This document shows, one piece after another, positions 39,389 to 51,443 of a DNA stretch of 64,000 bases. The stretch is from contig OY992835.1 of the NCBI GenBank assembly GCA_963921425.1, forward strand, positions 26,239,322 to 26,303,321. Direction: 5' to 3'. The notes below the pieces were generated by a model. It ran no database searches. It saw nothing but the letters and a program-made list of their open reading frames with translations, and had not been told where the DNA came from. This DNA comes from Dryas octopetala (lineage: Eukaryota > Streptophyta > Magnoliopsida > Rosales > Rosaceae). Position 1 is the first letter of the stretch; each line of letters begins with the position of its first letter. The translations under genes were made by a program, and so were the position numbers.

Positions 39389-42044
39389 ATGATGATGCAG
39401 ATGGACCAACAAGCAAGAACCGCAACTGGGCTTCAGAAACCCGAGGCCTGTGGCTTCAGGGCAGGTGTTCGCGCTGAGCTCGGCCTTGTCACTGTGGAGG
39501 GGGACAACAATACCTTTCACGGGTCGAATCGGGCCGGGTCGATCCGTGACCTCGTTCATGCTGTGACTACTTTCGGTGTCGGTGTCCAAAGGAAGAAAAG
39601 GATGACCAGACAGAGGCGATCCTCCACCTTCAACTTTCAGTTCTCTTTTGCTGCTGCTGCTGCTACCTCCACCTCGCACTCGCACTCGCACGTGCTACCC
39701 TCCCCAGTACTCCTCCAACCCCATAATTCCACTCTTCCTCCTGCACGTGTGAGCTCCTATTCCTTAATCCTTAATATTCCCTAATTCCTATCCTACCTAC
39801 CTACTTCCTATATATTCCTACCTATTTGATATATGTATATTATCAAATATTCATTTTAATTTCCTCCTTTTTTCTACAAACAAATTAAGTTAAATAACTT
39901 TTTCCTTAATCCTTATTAATTTGTTACTTACATGAAATTTGTTGTCTAATTTTCGCTTCATGAGTCATATATATCTGACTGTGCAATCAGATCGATGTAC
40001 TATGTGACCCAGGCAACCTTTGGTTTGTCCGATGTATCGATCGATCTGCTTGATTTTCTTTCATTTATTTTTTATCTTAATTCTTTTTACAGGGGCATGC
40101 TTGAAATGTTTAATTAGGCTTCGATATAGATGTTTGTAATTCAAGCTAAATGTTTGTGCTTTTAGGCTTCGATATAGGTGTAAGAAATGACTCAGGATTA
40201 AACCCCTTCCACACTTAGATATAGATTCTGACAGAAATTATCTGGTTAACCAAAATTGCACCCAGCGTTCCAACGTCAGTGTTTTGGCCGGCCATCCAAC
40301 CTCATTGTTAATCATACTTACAGCTAACCGTAAACCGTCATTAAAGAACAACAAGTTAACCGTAACCCTGTTATTAGAGATCAAGAGGTTAACCGTTAAC
40401 CATTATTACAGAACAAAAATCGATCATACTTGTGGTTAACCATTATACTAAACAACACTCGGTGAGGTTAACAAACCACACGTGCGGTTATCCGTGTTAC
40501 TAGAGAACAATAGTAGATTTCCCAACTCCTTTGTTATTTTTTCTTTTAATGTGGGGAGGGGGAGATTCTGAAGTTCTCAACTGTGCTAATTAATCATAAT
40601 CATAATTAGATTGCATGTTGGTCCAATAATCATATATATAGTACTTACCTTTTCAATGTCTTGAGCACCTGTATCAGTAGTATTATCATGACCTTACGTT
40701 TATAGAAGTTGAGGTTGTTGTCCTGGATGCAGTTGTTCTGTAAATTAAACTGTGCTGTGCTCGATCTGCCTCAAGACGAATTTGTACTCAATGCATCTAT
40801 TGTTGAGTGTAAAATCTAACCAACGAATGACTCTAAAATAATTAATGAATGATCTATCAAGTCTCATGCCTGAATGTGGATGCTTCAGGTAATTGAACCA
40901 ACAAGGTTGAGATTTCTTTTCCAAAAGGAGCTCAAGAATAGTGATGTGAGTTCTCTCAGAAGAATGGTACTCCCCAAGGTAGTGATTTATTTATTAATCT
41001 CTTTCATTAATTACTCAGATATATATTAATTATACTGATATTTTCAAAATTAAGCATCATGTAGTCGCACGTTTGTAAATGACTAGGAATGAAACAAACA
41101 AAAACAAATTTTGACTTTGTTTAGTTAAGTTATGAACCTAATGAATGCATATATGACAATTGCGATACCAGAAAGCAGCTGAGGCTCATCTCCCTGCCCT
41201 TGATTCCAAGGAAGGAATTCCTATGAGCATGGATGACATAGATGGTCTGCATGTTTGGAGCTTCAAGTACAGGTTTGACTAGCTACTTCCTATACTATTA
41301 AAGTTGAATGAGTAAGATTTACTTTTCTTTGCTCTGTTATTTTGCAAGCAGGTTTTGGCCTAATAACAACAGCAGAATGTATGTGCTTGAAAATACTGGT
41401 ATGATCCCCTTCTTCTATATATAACTCTCACTTTCTTTTGAGGAGGGGGTTTAATTAAGTGCTTATTATATATCAAGTTCAGTAGTGTCTTATAATTTTG
41501 TTGAATTTTGATATATCTCAGGGGAATTTGTTAACACACATGGCTTACAGCATGGAGATTTTATCATGGTTTATCAAGATAATGAAAACAAGAACTATGT
41601 ACGTACGATGACCCAATTAATTAGATTATATAGTTGATTTTTAAGATGAAGTAGATAGGAGCTAGCTAGCAACATGTTGATTTTTGTATATTATATATGG
41701 CGCAGGTGATTCAGGCTAAAAAGGCTTGTGATGAGCAAGATGATCATGTATATAGTGAGATAAGTATGAATGGTTATAGTGTGAATAATGAGCTGTTCCT
41801 ACACGACTATGATCAGGTGGCTAACAAGTCGTCGAGTTCGTTTTACATGCCCACAATGGAGCATGAGGTGGATACAAGTGATGCAGGCATGTCATTTATC
41901 TATGACACCACCGCATTCTCGAATGAATCTCTGCTTGATTTTTTGGGGGGATCCATGAGCATGACCAACTATTCCACATCAAATGGACGTCCGCAGGAAA
42001 GTTTTGGATCCGTTGAAAACTTGTCCCTTGATGACTTTTATTAA
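39389..42044 (+). CDS. FUS3: B3-domain transcription factor FUSCA3
   Basis: Master regulator of seed maturation and dormancy, binding RY elements in the nucleus. Exons 39389-39748, 40889-40978, 41172-41272, 41352-41398, 41522-41598 and 41706-42044 give 337 residues. The B3 domain (about residues 121-240) reads RLRFLFQKELKNSDVSSLRR, MVLPKKAAEAHLPALDSKEG, MDDIDGLHVWSFKYRFWPNN and HGLQHGDFIMVYQDNENKNY, as in FUS3. The N-terminus (Gln/Arg/Ala/Ser-rich) and acidic C-terminus (NLSLDDFY) are outside the domain. Four ATG codons occur in the first five; the first is used. Compared with 313 residues in Arabidopsis it is slightly longer. Intron 1 (1.14 kb) contains a GTTAAC cluster. A poly(A)-type AATAAA lies at 42166. 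LEC2 or ABI3 identity is unlikely: there is no ABI3 N-terminal B1/B2 region. Confidence 0.95.
40244..40472 (+). promoter_or_regulatory. Cluster of six GTTAAC motifs in FUS3 intron 1
   Basis: GTTAAC occurs at 40245, 40355, 40388, 40395, 40435 and 40467, mostly in the larger palindrome GGTTAACC, with AGAACAA and ATTATTA between some copies. It resembles a decayed tandem array. GTTAAC-like cores are read by MYB and GT-type factors; which factor, if any, is not known here. Confidence 0.45.
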
Positions 42045-42513
42045 TTCAGTTTTACATTAGCTAGCTAGCAGCTTAGGACAATATGTAAACCCAAATACTC
42101 TCTTTTCAGTTGTACTATTTTGGCATCACATCATCTTCATCCATATGCATAATTGCATATGCATTAATAAAGGCTATATATAGCAAGTGTAAAAACTTGT
42201 TTTGTGATATGTACTTGTCCCGGCCACCTACCTATTACATTTTACATTTGGCTTGTATTATGTTATCCACACAGATAGAGTATTGATAATCTCTCTGAAC
42301 AAAAAAGAGTACGTACTGATAATCTCCTAATCTCATTAATTATTATATAATAATTGGAACAAGGAGTTTGTATTCCATCTTCCATCTCCATTAATGGACT
42401 CCCGGGCAACTAGTTCCTCCTCCAGTTATGTGTTGGCAATTACCTTGGTTCAAAACGTACACCAGCCTCAAGTCCTGCGTTATCTGCAATTGTTCCGTAA
42501 TGATTCGCAAGTT

Positions 42514-42586
42514 GCCCGTCTAGCTCAGTTGGTAGAGCGCAAGGCTCTTAACCTTGTGGTCGTGGGTTCGAGCCCCACGGTGGGCG
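42514..42586 (+). tRNA. tRNA-Lys (anticodon CTT)
   Basis: 73-nt tRNA without intron or encoded CCA. The acceptor stem GCCCGTC pairs with GGTGGGC, allowing one mismatch or wobble. The D arm has AGCTCAGTTGGTAGAGC (A box), the anticodon stem CAAGG/CCTTG encloses CTCTTAA with anticodon CTT at 42547-42549, and the T arm is GTGGGTTCGAGCCCCAC (B box). It is followed by T-rich sequence (TTTCTGTTTT) suited to Pol III termination. It lies 470 bp downstream of the FUS3 stop codon. Confidence 0.97.
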
Positions 42587-42639
42587 TTTCTGTTTTATGG
42601 TTTTGTCTTGACAACAATTTTCTTGCAATTTTTTATTTA

Positions 42640-43060
42640 TTGAAAATTAAAATTAAACATCAAATATCAATAATTTTCCGGCAAAGCAGTAAAATACTAA
42701 AATTTTTTAGTTTAGATACTAACCTAGAGCAAAACATTTTGTATTAGGTTATAAATTAGTTTTGGTATACAATTGTGACAGTTTAAAATCCATAAAAATT
42801 CAAAGTTTATAAAAATTTAGTGTTTTTGATTTAGACTTGGGAGATAAAGTTCTATAACCTAAAAACTAAACATTAAAGTTTAAGCTTTGCAAACACTGAA
42901 AAAATAAAAATTAATAAAAAGTTGTGAATGTTAAATAGTTACAACTTAGTAGAACCATATTTTTTAAAATTGATACATAAACTGAAATTTAGTATATAAA
43001 ATAAAATAATATAAATATTTTAATAATTAAAATGAAATAACATTGAAATGTGTTAATTAA
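42640..43060 (-). repeat. Dispersed repeat, copy B (right of FUS3 and tRNA)
   Basis: Reverse complement of the family seen at 37615-38075; see that copy for landmarks. In this orientation the two copies form an inverted pair about 4.5 kb apart enclosing FUS3 and the tRNA. Divergence is substantial, with many substitutions and small gaps, so both insertions are old. Confidence 0.75.
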
Positions 43061-43326
43061 ATTAACAAATTTTTTATTTTTTATTTTATTGTACAAAATT
43101 TAACAGACAATATATGAGTTGTGGACGAATGAGATGACGTGGCAGCACTGTATTGGTATTAATAATGAAATTAAAACATAATAGGAATGGATTATGAATA
43201 GAAGAGAAGTAAAGAATTGGATGGAAGAGAAACACAAGTGAGAATTTCACAAACAAACAGAGGACAAACAGAGGAGTGAGGTGAGGAAGGAGCAAAGGGA
43301 CAGGGACAGCGAAAGCCTCCTAAACA

Positions 43327-43355
43327 GAAGAAGAAGAAGAAGAAGAAGAAGAAGA
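43327..43355 (+). repeat. AAG trinucleotide repeat in the VHA-C leader
   Basis: About nine GAA/AAG units, ending 20 bp before the start codon at 43375, so inside the 5' UTR. Confidence 0.9.
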
Positions 43356-43374
43356 GATTGAGAAATTGAATTGA

Positions 43375-46300
43375 ATGGCGAGCAGGTATTGGGTGGTGTC
43401 GCTGCCGGTCCAAAACTCGGCGTCGACTTTATGGAACCGACTGCAGGACCAAATCTCCAAGCATTCCTTCGACACTCCGCTCTATAGAGTAAGTAGTCTT
43501 TCCTTGTTTGTTTCATTAGTTAAATTAATTTATTAAGATCTGATGTTCATTCTTCATTTTCTCTGATTCCTTATTATTATTTTACAGTTCAATGTTCCTA
43601 ATCTCCGTGTTGGAACACTCGATTCTCTTCTCTCCCTCAGCGATGATCTCTTAAGGGTATTCTTCCAATATTTAACAAAGCAAATTTCGTGATTCATCTG
43701 GACATCTATCATTGTTCAATTTGCTTCGATCTGTTCTCTTTGGCAATTTGCAGTCAAACAGCTTTGTAGAGGGTGTTTCTCACAAGATCAGGCGCCAGAT
43801 CGAGGAACTGGAGAAGGTTTCAGGCGTCGAGAGCAGCTCTCTCACCGTTGATGGAGTACCTGTTGATTCTTACCTCACCAGGTATTCAATTCAATCACGT
43901 TTTCGATCATCTCTCTTTGGGTACTCAATTTTGGGTCTTTTCTCATGGGATGGCAGGTTCGTGTGGGATGAAGCCAAGTACCCGACCATGTCGCCTTTGA
44001 AGGAGATCGTAGACTCCATTCATTCCCAAGTGGCTAAGATTGAGGATGACCTCAAGGTAATGCTTCTTACTTTTTCTTTTAATCTCATATAATCTGCCTC
44101 CAATAAACATATTGGTCATAAACCTTAACAACTGCTCAACAATATGTAGTCTTCTTAGTCATTTTCTTTGTTGTGCTGAGAGGACACAACCTGTTGTTGT
44201 TTATTAAGGAGAAGTAGGAAAACAATGAACAATAGCATATAAGAGCAAACAAGGATAACTACATTTCTTTGTCAGCTATACTTTCTTTAGCCTTTGAATC
44301 ACCTTCTGAAAGCCGGCTGCTTTAGCCGAGTGTTTCAGTGGGCTCGTAAACAACTGGAAGTAACAAAGAGACTCTAAGGGTGCCATATGAAAGTTGATTC
44401 ATGAAAGTTAAGCAAATTGCTGGATTACTGTCTTGGTTTCTAATTTACAATTGTTTGATATAACCGTGATTTTTGTTGTTGAAGAAATGAACTACTATTC
44501 TTAATGACGGTTAGCCTAGTCCTCCAGTCTTCCCCGCAGCATCACTTCTGAATGGCTTTCTTTCTCTTAGTTTGTTGCCCAAACAAGCAACCTTGATCTT
44601 AAGTTGAAATATTTATATATTTAGTTTACAAATCATTTCCATAAACAATTCATTATATGTTCTATGACTTTTATGTTAGGTTCGTGTAGCTGAGTATAAT
44701 AATGTCCGCAGTCAACTTAATGCTATCAACCGAAAGCAGAGTGGAAGGTATAATTATTTTTCAACTTTAAATCATTGCAATCATATGTGCTCTTTTATTC
44801 TGATTCTTACTTTATCAATCTCTCGGTCTATTTCAGCTTAGCAGTCCGTGATCTTTCCAATTTAGTGAAACCAGAGGACATCATTATATCGGAACATTTA
44901 GTGACCCTCCTTGCAATTGTTCCCAAGTATTCTCAGAAGGATTGGCTGTCAAGCTATGAGACCTTGACTAACTATGTGGTATGATTTTTCTCACCCACCT
45001 ACTTCAGTTGTTACAGAACCAAGGTTATTGCTGTAGGGTGGAGGTTTCTTTCAAAGTTTTGAAATAACACCTAGCACGTAATTTCTTTCAGTTTATTGCT
45101 GCCTTCTTGCCTCAGTCTTATTGATCATGATGAGCATTTTTCAGGTCCCTAGGTCCTCTAAGAAGTTATTTGAAGATAATGAATATGCGCTTTACACTGT
45201 AACACTGTTTAGTCGGGTTGCAGATAATTTTAGAACAAGTGCTCGTGAAAAGGGGTTCCAAGTGAGTATTTTTGCGCGTGCTGTTGTGCTTTTGCATGAA
45301 AGTTACAAAAGTGAATCTTCTTTACTGTTTATGCCATATGAAATTTATTTCCTGAAATTATCATAAAAATTGTTTTCAGAATGGAGATACATGAATTGCC
45401 GCTAATATGCTAATTCCTTTCTTTGACCTGGAATGAGAAATCTTATAATTGACTTGTGTTTCTATATCTTGTGGTTCAGATTCGTGATTTTGAACACAGT
45501 TCTGAAGCTCAAGAAAGTCGAAAGCAGGAGTTAGAAAAATTGATGCAAGACCAAGAAAATTTGAGAAGCTCACTCTTGCAGTGGTGCTATACGAGTTATG
45601 GGGAGGTAATTTTTATTTTTCTTAATGTAATTTGTTCATTAAATACGTGAAGCAACAAAGATTATGATGACATTGGAATAGCAGTTTTAGGGGGATTGAC
45701 AAACTTATGGGAAAAAAAATGTTCAAGGTGACCTGTCATCATGTTCGATCTGCAATGAGAATGGTCAAATGAGGTGACTAGTTACCAGACATGCAATGAA
45801 AATGTAGCAACATTGTCGAGGCAGGGGTCATATTGAGTTAGAATGTGGTATTAAATCGGTGTCTCTATCTAGTAATCTTGAATTAAAGATGTGCCTCTGA
45901 TGGCCCTGCATTTGGTTCTCACTGAGTGGAATGATTATACTATTAATATCATCATATGTTAATACTATTTTTATCTCATGTTTTGCCATGCCCTCTTATG
46001 ATAGATTTTGGAAATTTCATAATCAATGCACAAGTTTCTTGCCTGCAGGTTTTCAGCTCCTGGATGCATTTTTGTGCTGTTCGTATCTTTGCAGAGAGCA
46101 TACTGAGATATGGTTTGCCACCATCTTTCTTGGTAAACAAACTCTCCTTTCCTTTCACTGGTTTACATCCAAGCACTTACTTTCGACTAAGCAGTGGATA
46201 TTAAAATGATATTTCAGGCTTGTGTTTTAGCTCCATCTGCAAAAAGCGAGAAGAAAGTACGTTCAATCCTTGAAGGGTTGGGTGACAATGCTAACAGGCA

Positions 46301-46606
46301 AGTCTGTAAGCTATGTTTATGTTTGTGGCACAGGAAGGAGGAGAACCTCAACTCTTTCAGAAAACGACTTGTAAAATTGAATAAACCAATGGTGATCTTG
46401 GTGTAGATACAGATGGCTTTAGGACCATTGTTCACTATCCTAAGAGACCTTTTTATGTGATATGATGTTCCCCTCTAACTTATTTCCCGATGTTTCAATG
46501 CAGCACATTCTGGAAAACTGAAGATGATGTGGGGGGAGGGATGGCTGGTCTAGGAGGTGATGCGGATGCACATCCATATGTGTCATTCACAATCAATCTT
46601 ATTTGA
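43375..46606 (+). CDS. VHA-C: V-type H+-ATPase subunit C (VHA-C / DET3)
   Basis: Peripheral stalk subunit that links V1 to Vo and controls their reversible assembly on vacuolar and endomembranes; the Arabidopsis gene is DET3. Exons: 43375-43488, 43588-43656, 43754-43881, 43957-44056, 44680-44747, 44837-44978, 45145-45261, 45480-45605, 46049-46132, 46218-46297, 46504-46606. Length is 376 residues against about 375 expected. It starts MASRYWVVSLPVQNSASTLW and contains ARVADNF-type FSRVADNFRTSAREKGFQIR, SSWMHFCAVRIFAESILRYG and the tail DAHPYVSFTINLI, all family hallmarks. The last intron begins GC (AACAG/gcaagt) and ends ag; only this junction gives NSTFWKTED. The other donors are GT. Confidence 0.97.
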
Positions 46607-47848
46607 TCGGCACCTTATCTAGACAGCAATAACAGTGGACGGGATCACAGAATCTTGTATATTATAAAATAGCTATATTCTTTGTTTATTTATTTATAAT
46701 TGCTGCTTTGGGAGATTTCGCGAGGGTTTTTATTGGGATAAAAGAGGTGAAATTTATGGTGAGGATCTGCCTTCTTGAAACTTGTAGTTTAAGATTTTAT
46801 TTTTGGGGTTTCAGTTACTGTTATGAAACTTTAAATCAATGTTCTTGCTGTACCTCTATATTTATAATTATTTGAAAGATATCATGCAAATAATAACTTT
46901 TGGGATTTCCTCATTTTCTTTGAAATATTTTGCAGTAAAAAATTATTGGTGTATCCGATACACTCAATAATTAGACGTGGTGTAATTAATTTAAAGTGTA
47001 AATATATTATTAGACGGTATATTTATATATTAGTAAAATATATTATTAATAATATTTATTCATATTATGACACGTTAAATTAATTACATTATGTAACAAT
47101 ATATCAATTACAAAAAATAATTTTCGGACGTGCTTTTAATGCTATGTTATATATTTTTCCTTGTTCATGCTTTATGTTCAGGATGCTAATTGATATGTTA
47201 TAAACAGTACATTTAATCAGTAAAAGTGAGCAACGATATCCACCCAAAAAACAGAGTAACGATGAAATATCATCTAAACAGAGAAAAGCGTGATGCTCTG
47301 AGTTATTGTGGAACGCTGGCTATTTTGGATGTCTAATCCATCTTATTCTTCAAACCAAAAGGCCTGGCATGCAATTCATGTAACCAAACCCACAGTCGAA
47401 AACTAAATAAGAGCATTGCATAAATGAAAGAACTCAGACGAAACCTCAAATGAAATAGAATCAAAATGAAGTAAACATATCGTATAAAGGCATAATAATT
47501 CCCATGCCTAGGTATGGCAAAGAAAATACCCCATCTAACATTATTTTTTGTTGCCTATTCTTGACAGGGAGGACTCAATCCTAACATCAAATTGCAAATT
47601 CATATCTGATCTAACTACAAATAAGTCTTTTCAAGAGGATGAGAGCAAAACCACCCCATAAAACCAGACTAGTCAATATGGAAAAATTGGATACAGGTTC
47701 CGGATGCAAAAGAAACAATACTCCCCACTTGCTTAGAAGCCGTTTAAGCAACTTCAGCAATCCTACGTTTATTAATCCTATGATAATTTTTTCAGTTCCA
47801 AAAAAAAAAATAAAAAACAATGCTGGATATGGTCGATCATCCAGCAGT
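46607..47848. other. Region between convergent VHA-C and phosphate carrier genes
   Basis: Both 3' UTRs lie here. The middle contains an AT-rich palindromic element (46938-47123). No gene seen. Confidence 0.5.
46938..47123. mobile_element. AT-rich palindromic MITE-like element
   Basis: GTAATTAATTTAAAGTGT at 46982 and its inverse GACACGTTAAATTAATTAC at 47069 flank an AT core with ATTATTA units; outer arms read AATTATTGGTGTAT and, inverted, near 47106-47123. A related copy is at about 62951-63125. No clear target duplication. Confidence 0.5.
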
Positions 47849-50386
47849 TCACACCGTTGCCAGCTCTGTTGCAGCAGCAGCAGCAGCAGCCGGAGGACCA
47901 CCACCAGTGGTTGGCCTGAAAATGTACCAAATTCCATAAGAATAACTAACAGTTCATGAAACCAACTAATAAAAGAGCTTATATAGTTGCAAGAATGAAT
48001 GACTTACAGTCCAACAAAAACTTTGAATGCATCATAGATACCCCACTGAGCTCCAGTAAGAGTTCCAATCATGACAATACGGAGGGGAAGCCCACGGGTA
48101 AAGAGACCCCACCATCCAAGATTCTTCACAGCCTGCTCAACCAGAATCCAAACAGTCAACACAAAATAAGCAAGAAGAAGTACTAGAACAAAAATTATCC
48201 AGAAACCATAGCACTCACATCACCAACAGTTGCTCCTTTGGCATTGTTGAGGAAAGAGACAAGATTGTCAGCAGGATGAGACACAATGGCACAGAAAACA
48301 CCAGCCACGTATCCACCAGCAAAACTCACACCAAGCTGCAAAGATTTAGTGCATTGGTCCTTCGGTTGAGGGATGGCATATTTATAGATCATCTCCACAA
48401 TGGTCTCGAAGGAGGCAAACTTCATCATTGTGTCTACAAAAAAGAACAAGTAGATCAGTGATCAAGTAAAAGCATATTAGAACAAGAACCAAAGCTTGAA
48501 GATTATAAAAGCACAAGGACACAAATTCAGCACCTATTAGGCTAGCTTCACAAAGATCTTAAATGGGAAGATCAAAAACAAAAATACAGAAAATATCCAA
48601 TTACCAATAGCTTCAAGCAAGAAAGTCTTTCAAAATAAAACAAAAAATAAATCTACACTGAATCAGCTTCAGGCTGAACTCCCAATTAAGAAGGAAAAAG
48701 CTAATGCAAAGTTGAAGGCAAGCTCAGACTATCTTCAACCGTCCAGCAAGGGACTGATTTGCTTGGCTCTTAAGATAAAATCTAAACAACATAAATAAAC
48801 TCAAGCTATCTAAAGCCAATAAAATAATGAAAGCATCAGAACCCCTAGAGTACCATAGAAAAGTCAAATAACATACAAAATATGTTGATTCTGTAATTCA
48901 CATTGCAGCTAAATAAAGATGCTCATGTATTATTGCCAACTTACATGGAATTTGACGACCCCATAGAGGAACAATGCCCTTGTACAACCTGCAATGGTAA
49001 AATCGTTCACATGTAAATCATAACAAACAGCAGCCTGTATTACATAATTTTAAAATCTAAATGAATTATTCACGAGGCTGTGTGTGTTTCTCAGAATATA
49101 TATTGAAACATACCCAAGAGCGCCTTCAGACTTGACAAACTTAGGAAGTCCGTCTGACAAACCTCTGGCGAATCCAGGCTGAGTTTGAACCCGGACCTTC
49201 ACTGCCTCAAAGGGGCAAAGTGCAACATCAGCAATGACCTCAGCAGATGCAGAACCAGCAAGGTAGATCAAGGTCTTGTACTTGGAAGAAAACTCTGGTC
49301 CAGCAAGGTCAGAGTAGTACTTCTTGAAATACTCATAGAATCCAAACTTGCAGGCTCCCTGACCACTGTAACCAAGAAGGGTAGGCACCCATCCCCTGAA
49401 GAATCCTTTGATGCCCTGCTCCTTGAGCAGAATTCCAAATCCACCTGATATGCTTTTGTACTTTGCAGGGTTAATCTGAAAATCAACATATAAAATACCC
49501 TAATGTTAATTAAATGATCGAAAATGTCACAATTGACTTTGATATGAAAGAAAAAAAGAAAACAAATAAAGGTTTAAGTAAATTAGATAAACATCTTACA
49601 TTCAGAATATCATAAAGAAGCACAATGAAATCAATCAATCAGTACAGAATGATAGATTTGAACTGAACAATCCGAGGCATAGAAAATAGTATAAAATAAC
49701 AAACGGTTAGAGGAACAAATCATGACTTACGAGTGCAAAAATAATAATTTTTTAAATTCAAACTCCCTGGAACTGGGAAAAATTAATTCGAGAGTAGATC
49801 CAGGTTAGATTATGATCTAATGGAATAAAAGTCCACATATTCAAAATTAATAGTCAATATGTACTTGTAAAACCTGTGCACCATGGAAGGCAGATCGCAG
49901 ACCTAAAACCAACGAAGATCCGAGACAACAGACAATGTATTCGGATGAGTAGGATACAGATACAAAGATAAAATAACACAGATCCAATCAGGAATATCTT
50001 AAAAACAAATCACAGGTAGAAACTTAGAGAAAAATAATAATAATAAAATCGAGAAGCAATGAGGGATCTGGAGAAAAGAGGACCTGCATATTGCACTTGA
50101 CGAGGTCAAGAGGAGTGACGGCCATGTGAGTGAGACCACAGCTGAGGATCCCTCCGGCAGTACAGGCAGCGTAGAAGGCCGGCGAGTACATCTCGATCTT
50201 CCTCGACGGCTCGCTCGGGGACTGAATTACCAGGCCCTTCCTCGGCGACACCGTTTCCACATTCGCCGTGAAGCTGCTAGGGCTGGCATGGAGCATCCTC
50301 TCCAGCGCCAGAGTTTTGGTGGAGGATGAGGTGTAGAGGAAGCTAGGGATCAGAGACTGACGCGAGGGTTTCTCTGAGAGAGCCAT
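47849..50386 (-). CDS. MPT3: Mitochondrial phosphate carrier (MPT3 / PHT3;1)
   Basis: Inner-membrane carrier that imports phosphate with protons for ATP synthesis. Exons 50386-50084, 49475-49114, 48988-48945, 48433-48219, 48132-48008 and 47915-47849 give 371 residues. The three carrier repeats have their signatures PLDLVK, PFEAVK and PADNLV, and [33 protein letters not shown] and [19 protein letters not shown] are typical of plant PHT3. The first about 65 residues form the Ser-rich leader. Exon 6 encodes a poly-Ala tract (GCT/GCA repeat, 47871-47893) and the C-terminus TELATV. The second exon begins at INPAKYKS. The leader upstream of the ATG is rich in GAGAGA. Confidence 0.96.
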
Positions 50387-51058
50387 GAGAGAGAGAGAGT
50401 GAGTGTTCGATCGTCAAAAGAAAGAGAGAGACGGAGAGTCGGAGATTGAATGAGAGAAATGAAAGCGAGAGAGACTGAGAGAGAGGTGTTTGGGTGTTCT
50501 CTCCCAAACTCTCGCTGCCAGATGCTTTGTTAGAAATGGGGCTGTGCTGCTGCGTGAGTCCGGCTTTTGCTATGGTCCAATCCCCAACCCTCGCCTCGCG
50601 TCAATTATACGACGTGACCTTGTCGATCGCGTTAATTACCATTCTGCCACTTACCCCCAATCATCGCGTTAATTACGATTCTGTTACTTAGTCTAATTAA
50701 TAAGTGACACCTTTACGATTCTTTTAAATGTTGATTATATCGCTTAAATTATTTAAAAAATTACAATTTAGTTCTTCAAACATTTTCTATTTTGAAAAAA
50801 AAAAAATTTTTTGATTTTTTTTTCTAAATAAAATCCTTATTTTTTCTTTTAAATTTGACTATTTGAGTTAGGATTCTCAAAATTTCTTAGCAAATCTAAT
50901 TTGGTCATTTTTTCGTTATTTCTATTAAATTTTGTCAAAAATGTTTACATGGTGATTTAAGTCCCATTTTTTTTTTATCCTTATGTGAACAAAAGATAAT
51001 AAAAAAAATAATTTTTAAAATATAATTCAATTAAAATCAAAATAATTTAAAATAGAAT
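50387..51058. other. Upstream region of the phosphate carrier
   Basis: Leader and promoter at the left end, then AT-rich sequence with LTR- or MITE-like phrases (TTACAATTTAGTTCTTCAAA near 50760). No intact element or gene seen. Confidence 0.45.
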
Positions 51059-51443
51059 ACAGTAATGCTACACTTACCACATTTTTATACCATAATTTCA
51101 TACCATCTTACATGGCATTCATATATTGAACACTAAAAATTAAAAAATAAAACTTAAAAAAGAAAAAAGAAATACCCTTCCAGTAAAGTAATGACACATC
51201 AGGTGGGATATAAATGTGGGAAAAAAAATATGGGACAACTAGCATTATGTTATATTTACCACATTCTTATACCATATTTTTATACCATCTTACGTGTCAT
51301 TATTTTACTGAACAAAGTTTTTCTTTTTCTTTTTAGATTTTTGTTTTTATTTTTTAGTGTCCAATGCATGAATGTCATATAAGTTACCACATAAGGTGGT
51401 ATAAAATTATGGTATAAAAATGTGGGATGTCTAGCACTACTGT
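51059..51443. mobile_element. Two head-to-head MITE copies forming a 385-bp inverted repeat
   Basis: The left copy (51059 to about 51245) starts ACAGTAATGCTACACTTACC and the right copy, read on the other strand from 51443, starts ACAGTAGTGCTAGACATCCC; both continue CACATTTTTATACCATAATTT and share the internal GAACACTAAAAA-type and TAATGACAC phrases. Their inner ends meet at CTAGCATTATGTTA. They could be two insertions or one duplicated element. Confidence 0.7.

Noticed and set aside
39380..39691. Minus-strand frame across FUS3 exon 1
   Set aside because: The plus-strand frame splices into a full B3 domain; this is its antisense shadow.
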